NCBI GenBank assembly: GCA_004557245.1
Contig: SFEL01000003.1
Location: forward strand, 44,605 to 108,604
Length of the DNA: 64,000 nt
From: Clostridiales bacterium
Lineage (GTDB): Bacteria > Bacillota > Clostridia > Christensenellales > CAG-138
Direction: 5' to 3'
Made by a program: the position numbers and the translations under genes. Position 1 is the first letter of the stretch; every line of letters begins with the position of its first letter. This document shows, piece by piece, positions 18,372 through 27,142 of the stretch. Below the pieces are notes generated by a model. The model was not told the origin of the DNA. It worked only from the letters and a program-made list of their open reading frames with translations, and did not search any database.

Positions 18372-19238
18372 ATGCTTATACAATGGTACCCGGGCCATAT
18401 GGCAAAGGCCCGCAGGCAGCTTACGGAAAGCCTGAAGCTTATAGATGTGGTAGTTGAAATAGTTGACGCAAGAGCGCCCCGGGCTACCCGCAACCCTGAC
18501 TTTGACGGCCTTTTTAAAGATAAAAAGCGTGTGGTGCTGCTGAACAAGAGCGATCTGGCTTCTCCCGCGCTTACTAAGGCATGGATAGCAGAATATAAAA
18601 AGAATGACATAGAGGCCATTGAATTCGTGGCCACAAACTCCGCAAAGAAAAAGGCCGCACTGGAGCTGATGGAAAACGCCGCGAAAGAAAAGGTGGAAAA
18701 ATCCCTCGCCAAGGGCGTAAAAAAGACCGTCCGCGCCATGATAGTGGGCATACCCAACGTGGGCAAATCCACCTTCATAAACCGCATCGCCGGAACGAAC
18801 AGGGCACAGGTAGGGGATAAGCCCGGCGTCACAAAGGGGCAGCAGTGGGTAAAGATAACCCCCTATCTTGAACTGATGGATACTCCCGGCCTGCTATGGC
18901 CCAAGCTTGAGGACCCTCAGCTCGCCAGGCATGTGGCGTATATAGGCTCCATAAAGGACGACATAATGGACACAGAGGAGCTGGCGGCCAGCCTGCTTTT
19001 CGACCTGATGAGGATATGCCCGGAGGAGCTTGCGGCGCGGTATAAGAAGCTGGAAAAGGATATGGCTCCGGAAGAACTCCTTGAGGGCGTATGTAAGAGC
19101 CGCGGCTTCGTGCTGGGCGGCGGCGTATTGGATACTGAACGGGCGGCACATATAGTGCTGGATGAATTCAGGGCTGGCAAGATAGCCCGCGTAACTCTGG
19201 ACGATCCGCGGGAGGAGAAAAATGCCCCGGAAAAATGA
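18372..19238 (+). CDS. rbgA: Ribosome biogenesis GTPase RbgA (YlqF)
   Basis: This 288-residue protein is a circularly permuted GTPase. G4 (LLNKSDL, about residue 57) precedes G1 (GIPNVGKSTFINR, about 125) and G3 (DTPGLLWPK, about 172). The N-terminus MLIQWYPGHMAKARRQL is the YlqF signature. It acts late in 50S assembly. GGAGG lies before the ATG. It is first in the rbgA-rnhB-yraN operon and overlaps rnhB by 17 bp. Confidence 0.95.
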   Translation: MLIQWYPGHMAKARRQLTESLKLIDVVVEIVDARAPRATRNPDFDGLFKDKKRVVLLNKSDLASPALTKAWIAEYKKNDIEAIEFVATNSAKKKAALELMENAAKEKVEKSLAKGVKKTVRAMIVGIPNVGKSTFINRIAGTNRAQVGDKPGVTKGQQWVKITPYLELMDTPGLLWPKLEDPQLARHVAYIGSIKDDIMDTEELAASLLFDLMRICPEELAARYKKLEKDMAPEELLEGVCKSRGFVLGGGVLDTERAAHIVLDEFRAGKIARVTLDDPREEKNAPEK

Positions 19239-19851
19239 AGACGAAAGGCTCAAAGAGCTTTGCAGAATAGAGCGTGAATATTGGAATAAAGGCATACTGC
19301 CCGGCGGCATGGACGAAGTGGGCAGGGGGCCTTTGGCGGGACCGGTGGTGGCTGCCTGCATAGTGCTGCCTCCCGAGCCGCTGATAAAATACGTCAACGA
19401 TTCCAAAAAGCTTTCTCCCGGACGTAGGGAGAAGCTGTATCCCCAGCTTATTGAAAGTGCGGTGTCAGTGGCTGCGGGCTGGCGAGAGCCTGCGGAGATA
19501 GATGAAATAAACATACTCAATGCTACCAGACGAGCTTTCAAGGAGGCCTTTGACAAGCTGGACAAAAAGCCTGATGTGGTACTCCTTGACGCCATATCCG
19601 GCCTCGATATACCCACCGAGCAGCACCCGTTCATACACGGAGACGCGCTCAGCTACCTTATTGCCGCAGCGTCAATCGTGGCCAAGGTGCAGAGGGACAA
19701 CTATATGATAGAAATGGACGCGCTGTACCCGGAATACGGATTTGCCAAGAACAAGGGTTACGGCACGGCGGAGCACATAGCGGCGCTTAAAAAATACGGC
19801 CCCTGTCCAATACACAGGCGCAGCTTCATAAAAAATTTCATGGGGGAATAG
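19222..19851 (+). CDS. rnhB: Ribonuclease HII
   Basis: RNase HII (209 residues) removes ribonucleotides from RNA:DNA hybrids and from DNA. GMDEVGRGPLAGP supplies the first two catalytic acids (D31, E32). VVLLDAISG and AAASIVAKVQRDNYM supply the remaining acids. It begins inside the end of rbgA with GGAGGAG upstream of the ATG. Confidence 0.95.
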   Translation: MPRKNEDERLKELCRIEREYWNKGILPGGMDEVGRGPLAGPVVAACIVLPPEPLIKYVNDSKKLSPGRREKLYPQLIESAVSVAAGWREPAEIDEINILNATRRAFKEAFDKLDKKPDVVLLDAISGLDIPTEQHPFIHGDALSYLIAAASIVAKVQRDNYMIEMDALYPEYGFAKNKGYGTAEHIAALKKYGPCPIHRRSFIKNFMGE

Positions 19852-19855
19852 GCCT

Positions 19856-20215
19856 ATGCCGGATACCAGCAGGATAAGCAAGGGAAGGCGCGGAGAGAAT
19901 ATCGCCGCGGAGTATCTTGTGCGCCAGGGCTTTGTACTGCTGGAACGCAACTACAGGCGGCTGGGCTGCGAGGTGGATATAATCGCAATGGACGGCGAAA
20001 CAACGGTATTTATAGAAGTCAAGGCCAGGAGCAGCCGGAATATGGGCCCTGGCAGGGAAGCTGTAACATACGTAAAGCAGCGGAACATAATAAAGGTCGC
20101 CTCGAGCTATCTTACCGAAAACGAGCTTTGGGATACCCCGGTTCGCTTTGACGTGGCGGAGGTAGACCTTGTGGAGTGCAGGGTAGAATATATCAAAAAT
20201 GCATTTCAGGTGTGA
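19856..20215 (+). CDS. yraN: YraN family protein (UPF0102), predicted endonuclease fold
   Basis: This 119-residue protein has the PD-(D/E)xK-like core of UPF0102: GRRGENIAAEYL, then CEVDIIAMDGETTVFIEVKARS, with the D-(x)n-ExK arrangement. The true activity is uncertain, although Holliday-junction-nuclease-like folding is noted for the family. It follows rnhB by 4 bp, a conserved pairing. Confidence 0.9.
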   Translation: MPDTSRISKGRRGENIAAEYLVRQGFVLLERNYRRLGCEVDIIAMDGETTVFIEVKARSSRNMGPGREAVTYVKQRNIIKVASSYLTENELWDTPVRFDVAEVDLVECRVEYIKNAFQV

Positions 20216-20253
20216 TTTTTCTTTATGTGGGTGTGGATACAGGCAATTTGTGG

Positions 20254-20259
20254 TAAAAT
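20254..20259 (+). promoter_or_regulatory. Extended -10 of the glycosyltransferase-gtrA unit
   Basis: TGGTAAAAT ends at 20259, 29 bp before the ATG. No good -35 is visible. Confidence 0.35.
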
Positions 20260-20288
20260 AACATATATAAATTATACGCTGAGGTAGT

Positions 20289-23200
20289 ATGCGAAGGTTT
20301 GTTCTTATAATTTCTGTTTTTCTTATGGCGCTGTTCCCGCTGTGCGGGGCATATGCCGAGGAGCAGGTATATATCGAGAATCCCGACTTTCAATATATGG
20401 ATGCGGAATCTATGCCCTCGGGCTGGTATACCGATGCCTGGTATACCGGCGACGGGGATTTTTTCGTTGAGGTGGACGAAGTTGACGGGAATACCTGCCT
20501 GCATATAACCAACCCGGCTCAGAACGACGTAAGGCTTTGCCAGGATATAGACGTGGAGCCGGATTCATATTACCGCATAAGCTGCGATATAAAGGCCCAG
20601 GGCGTGTCAGACGGAGGCGGCGCGAACGTTTCTGTTGCGGGCACTATGGCGGCTTCAGAGCCTATAACGGGAAACGCGGACTGGCGGCGGGCAGAGCTTG
20701 TGGGCAGAACCGAACAGGACCAGTACACCATGACGGTATGCATGCGCCTGGGTGGCTACAGCAGCCTGTCCTCCGGGGAGGCGTGGTTCAAGGATTTCTC
20801 CGTGACAAAGCTGGACGGCGCTCCCGCAGGTGAAGTACAGGACTTTTATTATTACAATAATGCAAACGCAAACAGCGAAAGCGGCAGCCACAACGTGAAT
20901 GAGCTGCACGGCGGCGCCATGCTCCTTACCGTGCTGCTAAGTGGCGTGATCGGCGCCATATGCTACAGGAAGGGCATACTCAGAAAGCCCGGGCCCGATG
21001 GGGAAGGCGTCAATGTCTGCATGCTGCTTGTGCTGGCGTTTCTTATGCGCTGCCTGCTGTCGCTGGTATTTTACGGCCACAGCACGGACATAAACTGCTT
21101 TATGGCATGGAGCTATCACCTTGCCGGGGACAGCCTGGCGAACTTCTATAACAGCGGCATGTTCGCGGATTATCCGCCGGGGTATATGTACATACTTTGG
21201 CTCACGGGCAGCATAGCCAGGGCGCTTGGCCTTGAATACGGCGGCGCGGGATATGTGCTAATAACCAAGATGCCAAGCATAATGGCAGATATATTCGCCG
21301 CGTATATGACCTATAGGATAGCCCACAAAAGACTCACCGAGAGCCAGTCGGCGCTTTTGTGCTGCATAGTGGCGTTCAACCCGGCTATGGCGTTCATATC
21401 CGGCGCCTGGGGGCAGGTGGACATGATACCTGCCATAATGCTGCTGGGCGTGATATACCTCTTTGACAGCGATAAGCTGGAGCTTGCGGGCCTTCTTTAC
21501 GGAGCGGCTATCATAACCAAGCCACAGTCTCTCATGATAGGGCCGCTGCTTGCGGTGGCATACTTCGCGAAGGTGTACGACAAGGGCTGGAGGTATGCCC
21601 TTCGTACGTTGGCGGCGGTAGCGTTGGCGGTAATAGCCATATTTGCCCTGGCATGGCCGTTCAAGGGGGCGCAGCAGCCGCTGTGGTTCATGGACAAGCT
21701 GCTGGGCACCGCAACGTCCTACCCCCATGCAAGCGTGGAAGCCTTCAACATGCCGGCGCTGCTTGGGGGCAACTGGGCAGATGTGAACGCACCGCTGCTG
21801 GGCCTGACCTATGGCAAATGGGGGAGCATTATGATAGCGCTCTCATGCATAGCCGCAGCCGCAGGATACATAAGGTCGCGGGATAAAAAATACAGCCTCA
21901 CGCTGTCTGGGGCGCTGCTGCTCTCCGGTATATTCACCTTCGGCCAGTATATGCATGAGAGATATATTTTCCCGGTGCTGCCGCTGCTCATTGCGGCTTT
22001 CCTGCTGAGCGGTGACAGGCGGCTGATAAAGACGTATGTGATATATACCTGCGGGCTGCTGCTAAACGTCCTTGCCGCCTTTGTGGTGGTGAAAAGCGCG
22101 GCGCTCAGGGGCGCTGAGTATAATGTGATAACTCTGATAGGCTCTGTGATAAACCTGATGGCCTTTGCAAGCATGATTACTGCCTATTGGAGCATGACTG
22201 TAAGGCGGGAGATATATCCTGCATATTGTGAGGAGAGAATGGAAAAGACGGACGGGACCGTATATGAAATACAGGGTGATACGCCTGTCGTTACCTTGAG
22301 GGACAGGCTGTACTGCTTTGCACTGACGCTGGTGTACGCCATAATCGCCCTGACGAACCTCGGCACAACGCAGGCGCCTGAGAATTACTGGATAGGCAGC
22401 GTTGGCGATACGGCGGCCATAACCCTCGAAAGCCCTGAAGAGATAAGCGAGATAAGGATATTCGGCGGAATATATGAGGGAAGGGCCACTCTTTCCTTCA
22501 GCGACGGGCAGAGCATAGAATACGTTCAGGAGAACGACGATATGTTCCGCTGGATAACCGTGAGTGGCGACGATGCGGTTTATACCGATAAGATAGGTAT
22601 AGAGGTAACGGAGGGCAGGGTATGGATAAACGAGATGGCCCTGCTCGACGGCGATGGCAATATAATCAAATCTACTGCGTCCGAGGGGGCGGAGGCCCTT
22701 GTGGACGAGCCGGAAGAGATACCGGAAACCCCCTCCTATCTCAACGGAATGTACTTTGATGAGCTGTACCACGGCCGCACGGCTTACGAACACCTGCACG
22801 GCATAGCGCCATACGAGAACTCTCACCCGCCGCTCGGCAAAATATTCATCATGCTGGGAATTGCCGTATTCGGCATGAACGCCTTCGGCTGGCGAATAAT
22901 AGGAACGCTGTTCGGAATAGCCATGGTACCGATAATGTACGCCTTCGGCAAAAAGCTGTTCCGCCGCAGCGACTATGCGCTGCTGGCCGCCGGCCTGTTC
23001 ACCTTCGACTTCATGCACTTTACCCAGACCCGCATAGCCACCATTGACGTATACGGGGTATTTTTCATAATACTCATGTACTACTTCATGTACGACTATT
23101 ACTGCATGAACTTCTTTGACGACGGCCTTAAGGCCACATTGAAGCCCCTTGCCATAGCAGGCCTGTTCTTCGGTCTGGGCACCGCAAGCAAGTGGATATG

Positions 23201-23993
23201 CATATACGCGGGCGGCGGCCTCGCGGTGATACTATTTACCTCGCTGGGCCAGAGATACGCCGAGTACAGGCGCTTCAAAAACGCCCCCGGCAAGGCGGAG
23301 CGCCGCAGGGTGCAGGGCTTCTGGCGGAATACCCTAATGACGCTGCTTTGGTGCTGTGTATTCTATATCGCGGTGCCTGTGGTGATATATCTGCTGTCCT
23401 ACATACCCTATGTGCTCTGTGAGAATCATTACGGGCTCAGCGGTATATGGGACTTCCAGAAATTCATGTTCAACTATCACAGCGGTCTTACCGCTACCCA
23501 TCCATACGAATCCCCATGGTGGCAGTGGCCCCTTGACCTTAGGCCGGTGTGGTATTACATAAGCTACAGGTTGCCGGAGGGTATGACTTCTACCATATCC
23601 GCCTTTGGCAACCCGGCGGTATGGTGGGTGTGCTCAGCCTGCACCGGAATACTCTGCGCGCGGCTGATCGCAGGCAGGTCCAAGCCGGACAAGGGCATAT
23701 TTGTACTGCTGATCGGTTTGGGGGCGAATTACCTGCCCTGGGTGCTGGTAACGCGCTGCACCTTCGCCTATCACTTTTTTGCCAGCGTTCCGTTTATCGT
23801 ATTCATAACCGTATGGCTGATACGTGAATTTGACGAGCGGCACCCGAAACTGCGTCGGGTGAAGTGGGCGTATCTGGGCCTTGTGGTGCTGCTGTTCGCG
23901 CTGTTCTACCCGGTGATATCCGGCGCGCCTGCAAGCATCGAATACGTAAGGGCCCTTGAGTGGCTGCCCGGCTGGACATTTATGGGGTATTGA
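20289..23993 (+). CDS. Double GT-C membrane glycosyltransferase with carbohydrate-binding-like N-domain (PMT type)
   Basis: This 1234-residue protein has several parts in order. There is a signal peptide (1 to about 23) and an extracytoplasmic beta-sandwich resembling CBM4/9 modules (about 25-170). A first polytopic GT-C module follows (about 205-640, with HSTDINCFMAWS and DYPPGYMYILW), then a short soluble insert. A second polytopic module is typical of protein O-mannosyltransferases: YFDELYHGRTAYEHLHG (about 820), SHPPLGKI, and TRIATIDVYG. GT-C enzymes of this kind take sugars from polyprenyl phosphate on the outer face. The downstream GtrA protein fits that supply route. The acceptor is unknown. 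Confidence 0.85.
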   Translation: MRRFVLIISVFLMALFPLCGAYAEEQVYIENPDFQYMDAESMPSGWYTDAWYTGDGDFFVEVDEVDGNTCLHITNPAQNDVRLCQDIDVEPDSYYRISCDIKAQGVSDGGGANVSVAGTMAASEPITGNADWRRAELVGRTEQDQYTMTVCMRLGGYSSLSSGEAWFKDFSVTKLDGAPAGEVQDFYYYNNANANSESGSHNVNELHGGAMLLTVLLSGVIGAICYRKGILRKPGPDGEGVNVCMLLVLAFLMRCLLSLVFYGHSTDINCFMAWSYHLAGDSLANFYNSGMFADYPPGYMYILWLTGSIARALGLEYGGAGYVLITKMPSIMADIFAAYMTYRIAHKRLTESQSALLCCIVAFNPAMAFISGAWGQVDMIPAIMLLGVIYLFDSDKLELAGLLYGAAIITKPQSLMIGPLLAVAYFAKVYDKGWRYALRTLAAVALAVIAIFALAWPFKGAQQPLWFMDKLLGTATSYPHASVEAFNMPALLGGNWADVNAPLLGLTYGKWGSIMIALSCIAAAAGYIRSRDKKYSLTLSGALLLSGIFTFGQYMHERYIFPVLPLLIAAFLLSGDRRLIKTYVIYTCGLLLNVLAAFVVVKSAALRGAEYNVITLIGSVINLMAFASMITAYWSMTVRREIYPAYCEERMEKTDGTVYEIQGDTPVVTLRDRLYCFALTLVYAIIALTNLGTTQAPENYWIGSVGDTAAITLESPEEISEIRIFGGIYEGRATLSFSDGQSIEYVQENDDMFRWITVSGDDAVYTDKIGIEVTEGRVWINEMALLDGDGNIIKSTASEGAEALVDEPEEIPETPSYLNGMYFDELYHGRTAYEHLHGIAPYENSHPPLGKIFIMLGIAVFGMNAFGWRIIGTLFGIAMVPIMYAFGKKLFRRSDYALLAAGLFTFDFMHFTQTRIATIDVYGVFFIILMYYFMYDYYCMNFFDDGLKATLKPLAIAGLFFGLGTASKWICIYAGGGLAVILFTSLGQRYAEYRRFKNAPGKAERRRVQGFWRNTLMTLLWCCVFYIAVPVVIYLLSYIPYVLCENHYGLSGIWDFQKFMFNYHSGLTATHPYESPWWQWPLDLRPVWYYISYRLPEGMTSTISAFGNPAVWWVCSACTGILCARLIAGRSKPDKGIFVLLIGLGANYLPWVLVTRCTFAYHFFASVPFIVFITVWLIREFDERHPKLRRVKWAYLGLVVLLFALFYPVISGAPASIEYVRALEWLPGWTFMGY

Positions 23994-23995
23994 CA

Positions 23996-24406
23996 ATGAA
24001 CGGAGAAAAGAGAAAAAAAGAATTAAAGGACGGTATCGTCCAGCTTGTAAAATACAATATAGTCGGCGTAATCAACACGCTGGTGGACTTTTTGGTCTAC
24101 CAGCTGTTGACGTATCTTGGTATGAAATACGCCATAGCCCAGTGCATATCCTACAGCTGCGGCATACTCAACAGCTATTTCTTCAACAGCCGCTGGACGT
24201 TTAAAAGGGACAGCGGAAGAAGCAAAAGAGAATTCATATACTTTGTGGCGGTAAATCTGGTGTCCATGGGTCTGTCTGTGCTGCTGCTGAAGGTGTGCTA
24301 CGAGATTCTCAATATCAACAGTAACATCATAAGCAAGGCAATTGTCACGCCCATAGTGATGCTGGTCAACTTTTTCGGTTCCAAGCTTTTCGTATTCAAA
24401 AAATGA
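23996..24406 (+). CDS. GtrA family membrane protein
   Basis: This 136-residue protein has four membrane helices and starts MNGEKRKKELKDGIVQLVKYNIVG. The motif GILNSYFFNSRWTF is typical. GtrA proteins are thought to move polyprenyl-phosphate-linked sugars across the membrane. It starts 2 bp after the glycosyltransferase stop, so the two are probably co-translated. The start MNGEKRK was chosen over a longer frame that lies inside the upstream gene. Confidence 0.9.
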   Translation: MNGEKRKKELKDGIVQLVKYNIVGVINTLVDFLVYQLLTYLGMKYAIAQCISYSCGILNSYFFNSRWTFKRDSGRSKREFIYFVAVNLVSMGLSVLLLKVCYEILNINSNIISKAIVTPIVMLVNFFGSKLFVFKK

Positions 24407-24444
24407 CGCTTCAGATAAAATAATCTATCCGAGGGGGAAAAGCC

Positions 24445-25971
24445 ATGCTGTCAAAGGTAAAAAGCTTCGGCCTGTCCGGTCTTGAGGGTTTTATGGTTAC
24501 GGTGGAGGTAGACGTTTCGGCATCGCTGCCGGCCTGCGAGATAGTGGGACTGCCGGACGCTGCCGTGCGCGAATCCAAGGAGCGGGTGCGCTCTGCCATA
24601 AAAAACAGCGGCTTCGATTACCCGGTAGGCAGAATAACCGTAAACCTTGCCCCGGCAGATATGAAAAAAGAGGGCTCGGTATACGACCTGCCCATAGCCT
24701 TGGGTATCATATCCGCAACGGGGCAGCTGAAAGGGCCGATGCCGGACTACATCTATCTGGGCGAGCTGGCCCTGGATGGCAGCATACGGGGTATACACGG
24801 CCTTCTGCCCATGGTGATAAGCGCCAGCGCCCAGGGCTATGATACCTTCGTGGTGCCCAGTGCCAACGCCCCGGAGACGAGCTATATTTCGTCTGTTACC
24901 GCATACGGAGCGGCAAGCCTCAAAGAAGCAGTCGATATAATCAACTCCGGAGGAAGGGCCGTACCATGGGAAAAGAAGCAGTGGAGCCCTAAACGCATAA
25001 GCTACCACAACGACTTTGAAGAGATAAAGGGCCAGTACGGCGCAAAGCGGGCGGCTGAGATAGCCGCAGCCGGCGGCCACAATATGCTGCTGGTGGGCAC
25101 GCCGGGTTCAGGCAAGACCATGCTTGCAAAGAGCATGCCCTCCATACTGCCGGAGCTTACATTCAATGAAGCTCTTGAGATAACAAAGATACAATCCATA
25201 ACCGGCATTATGGAGGCCGGCGAGGGTATAGCCTCGGAGCGGCCCTTCAGATCGCCACATCATTCGGCCTCCACCGCGGCTCTTGTAGGCGGCGGGCAGA
25301 AGGCAATGCCGGGAGAAATAAGCCTCGCCCATTACGGCGTTCTGTTTCTGGACGAGTTTCCGGAGTTCAATAAGGACGTGCTGGAGTCATTGCGGCAGCC
25401 CCTCGAGGACGGCGTCGTTACCATAACCCGGGCCAGCGCCAAGGCAACATATCCCGCGGACTTTATGCTTATCGCCGCAATGAACCCCTGCCCCTGCGGT
25501 TACTACGGCTCCCGGGTGCAGGAATGCAGATGCAAGCCCTATGAAATAGCAAAATACCGCAACAGGATATCCGGGCCGCTGCTCGACCGGCTGGATATGC
25601 ATGTTGAGATGGCGGAGGTGGGGTATTCGGACATAACCTCAAATAAGCCGGGCGAAAGCTCTGCGGCTATTCGGGAACGGGTGGACGAGGCAAGGCGCAT
25701 ACAGAGGGAAAGGTACAAAAAGGACGGCATAATATGCAATGCCCAGCTCTCTGCGCGGCTGGTGAAAAAATACTGCGTGCCGGACGAAAACGGCCAGCGG
25801 CTCATGAGGCAGGCCTACGAGCGGCTGAACCTCAGCGCCAGGGCATATAACAGAATAATGAAGGTGGCGCGAACAATAGCGGATCTTTCAGGCGGCGGCG
25901 ACATAACATACGAGCATATCGCCGAGGCTATACAGTACCGTACGGTGGATAAAAAATACTGGGGGGAATAA
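24445..25971 (+). CDS. comM: YifB/ComM family Mg-chelatase-like AAA+ ATPase
   Basis: This 508-residue protein has an N-terminal Lon-like domain (to about 190), an AAA+ core with LLVGTPGSGKTMLAKS (about residues 214-229) and VLFLDEFPEF, and a C-terminal Mg-chelatase-like domain with ARAYNRIMKVARTIADL. In other bacteria ComM aids branch migration during uptake of foreign DNA. GAGGGGG precedes the ATG. It sits next to dprA, another transformation gene. Confidence 0.93.
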   Translation: MLSKVKSFGLSGLEGFMVTVEVDVSASLPACEIVGLPDAAVRESKERVRSAIKNSGFDYPVGRITVNLAPADMKKEGSVYDLPIALGIISATGQLKGPMPDYIYLGELALDGSIRGIHGLLPMVISASAQGYDTFVVPSANAPETSYISSVTAYGAASLKEAVDIINSGGRAVPWEKKQWSPKRISYHNDFEEIKGQYGAKRAAEIAAAGGHNMLLVGTPGSGKTMLAKSMPSILPELTFNEALEITKIQSITGIMEAGEGIASERPFRSPHHSASTAALVGGGQKAMPGEISLAHYGVLFLDEFPEFNKDVLESLRQPLEDGVVTITRASAKATYPADFMLIAAMNPCPCGYYGSRVQECRCKPYEIAKYRNRISGPLLDRLDMHVEMAEVGYSDITSNKPGESSAAIRERVDEARRIQRERYKKDGIICNAQLSARLVKKYCVPDENGQRLMRQAYERLNLSARAYNRIMKVARTIADLSGGGDITYEHIAEAIQYRTVDKKYWGE

Positions 25972-25974
25972 TGC

Positions 25975-27078
25975 GTGAAGGAGGATATGAGGCGGTACAA
26001 TCTGTGGTTGGCCTTCACCGCAGGGCTGAGGCCCATGCGGCACAATGAGTTAATTGAAGAATACGGCAGCGCATACGATGTGTTCCTTGCGGCGGCAAGG
26101 GGCGATATACCCTCCAAAACGGCTGCGGACGGACGTATGCTCGCGCTCATGAAGGCGAAGGCGGAGGAAGGCTACATCGACAGGTGCCTCGAGTATCTCC
26201 ATAACCAGAACATATCCGTCGTGCTGTTTAAGGATAAGAACTACCCGGCGCTTTTGCGGGAGATACATTCGGCGCCGGCGGCGCTTTTCGTAAAAGGCCG
26301 CCTGCCGGATAAGATAAGGCTGCCCATAGCCGTCATCGGCTCCAGAAGGTGCTCGGATTACGGTAGAAAGGCCGCCGAGATGATATCCGGACAGTTGGCT
26401 GAATGTGGCGCATGCATAGTATCCGGCATGGCATACGGCATAGACAAGGTGGCGGCCATCGCGGCTCTGGAAAGGTCAAAAGCTGAAACACCTACAATAG
26501 CGGTATTGGGCAGCGGCGTAGACGTGGTATATCCCGAAGAAAACCGGAAGCTTTACGACGAGATATGCGAGAAGGGCGCAGTGGTATCCGAATTCCTGCC
26601 GGGCACAGCGCCGGATTCAAAGCATTTTCCTCGGCGCAACAGGATAATAAGCGGCATATCAAGGGGCGTGGTGGTGGCCGAGGCCGCCATCAAGAGCGGC
26701 ACGAGGATAACCGCAGACTTTGCCCTTGAGCAGGGGCGCGACGTGTTCGCCATACCCGGCCGTATAACCGACCCCTTCTGCCAGGGTACTAACCAGATGA
26801 TACAGCAGGGCGCGGCCAAGCCGGTGTTTTGCGTGGACGACATACTGGAGGAGTACGGAATGCGCTCTGATAAGGCGGTACGCATGACGGAAATAGATGA
26901 GAGCGGCCTGAGCTTTGAGCAGACATTGATAGTGAGATTGCTTAAAGCGGGAGAGAAAACAATAGATGAATTGTGCGAAATGACGCAATTTGAACCGGGT
27001 AAATTAAATTCCGCCTTGACAGAGATGGAAATATCGGGAATAATTAAGCAATCGCCCGGAAGAATTTACGGGATTTGA
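25975..27078 (+). CDS. dprA: DNA processing protein DprA
   Basis: DprA (367 residues) loads RecA on incoming single-stranded DNA. The Rossmann core shows AVIGSRRCSDYGRKAAEMISGQL, SGMAYGIDKVA, VLGSGVDVVYPEENRKLY and FPRRNRIISG. A winged-helix C-domain follows. The start is a GTG at 25975 with GGGGGGA 7 bases upstream. The ATG at 25987 has its GGAGG too close. Confidence 0.92.
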   Translation: MKEDMRRYNLWLAFTAGLRPMRHNELIEEYGSAYDVFLAAARGDIPSKTAADGRMLALMKAKAEEGYIDRCLEYLHNQNISVVLFKDKNYPALLREIHSAPAALFVKGRLPDKIRLPIAVIGSRRCSDYGRKAAEMISGQLAECGACIVSGMAYGIDKVAAIAALERSKAETPTIAVLGSGVDVVYPEENRKLYDEICEKGAVVSEFLPGTAPDSKHFPRRNRIISGISRGVVVAEAAIKSGTRITADFALEQGRDVFAIPGRITDPFCQGTNQMIQQGAAKPVFCVDDILEEYGMRSDKAVRMTEIDESGLSFEQTLIVRLLKAGEKTIDELCEMTQFEPGKLNSALTEMEISGIIKQSPGRIYGI

Positions 27079-27103
27079 TGGAATGGGCGAAAAACGGTAA
27101 AAT
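27075..27103 (+). promoter_or_regulatory. Promoter of topA
   Basis: TTGATG (27075-27080), a 17 bp spacer and TAAAAT (27098-27103). The -35 overlaps the dprA stop codon. Confidence 0.6.
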
Positions 27104-27142
27104 AGCCTGTCCATAAAGGCAAAAACGGAGGTAAGTAGAAAA

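Noticed and set aside
22062..23018. Reverse-strand ORF (318 codons) opposite the glycosyltransferase
   Set aside because: Shadow frame; the forward gene has clear GT-C motifs across the whole stretch.
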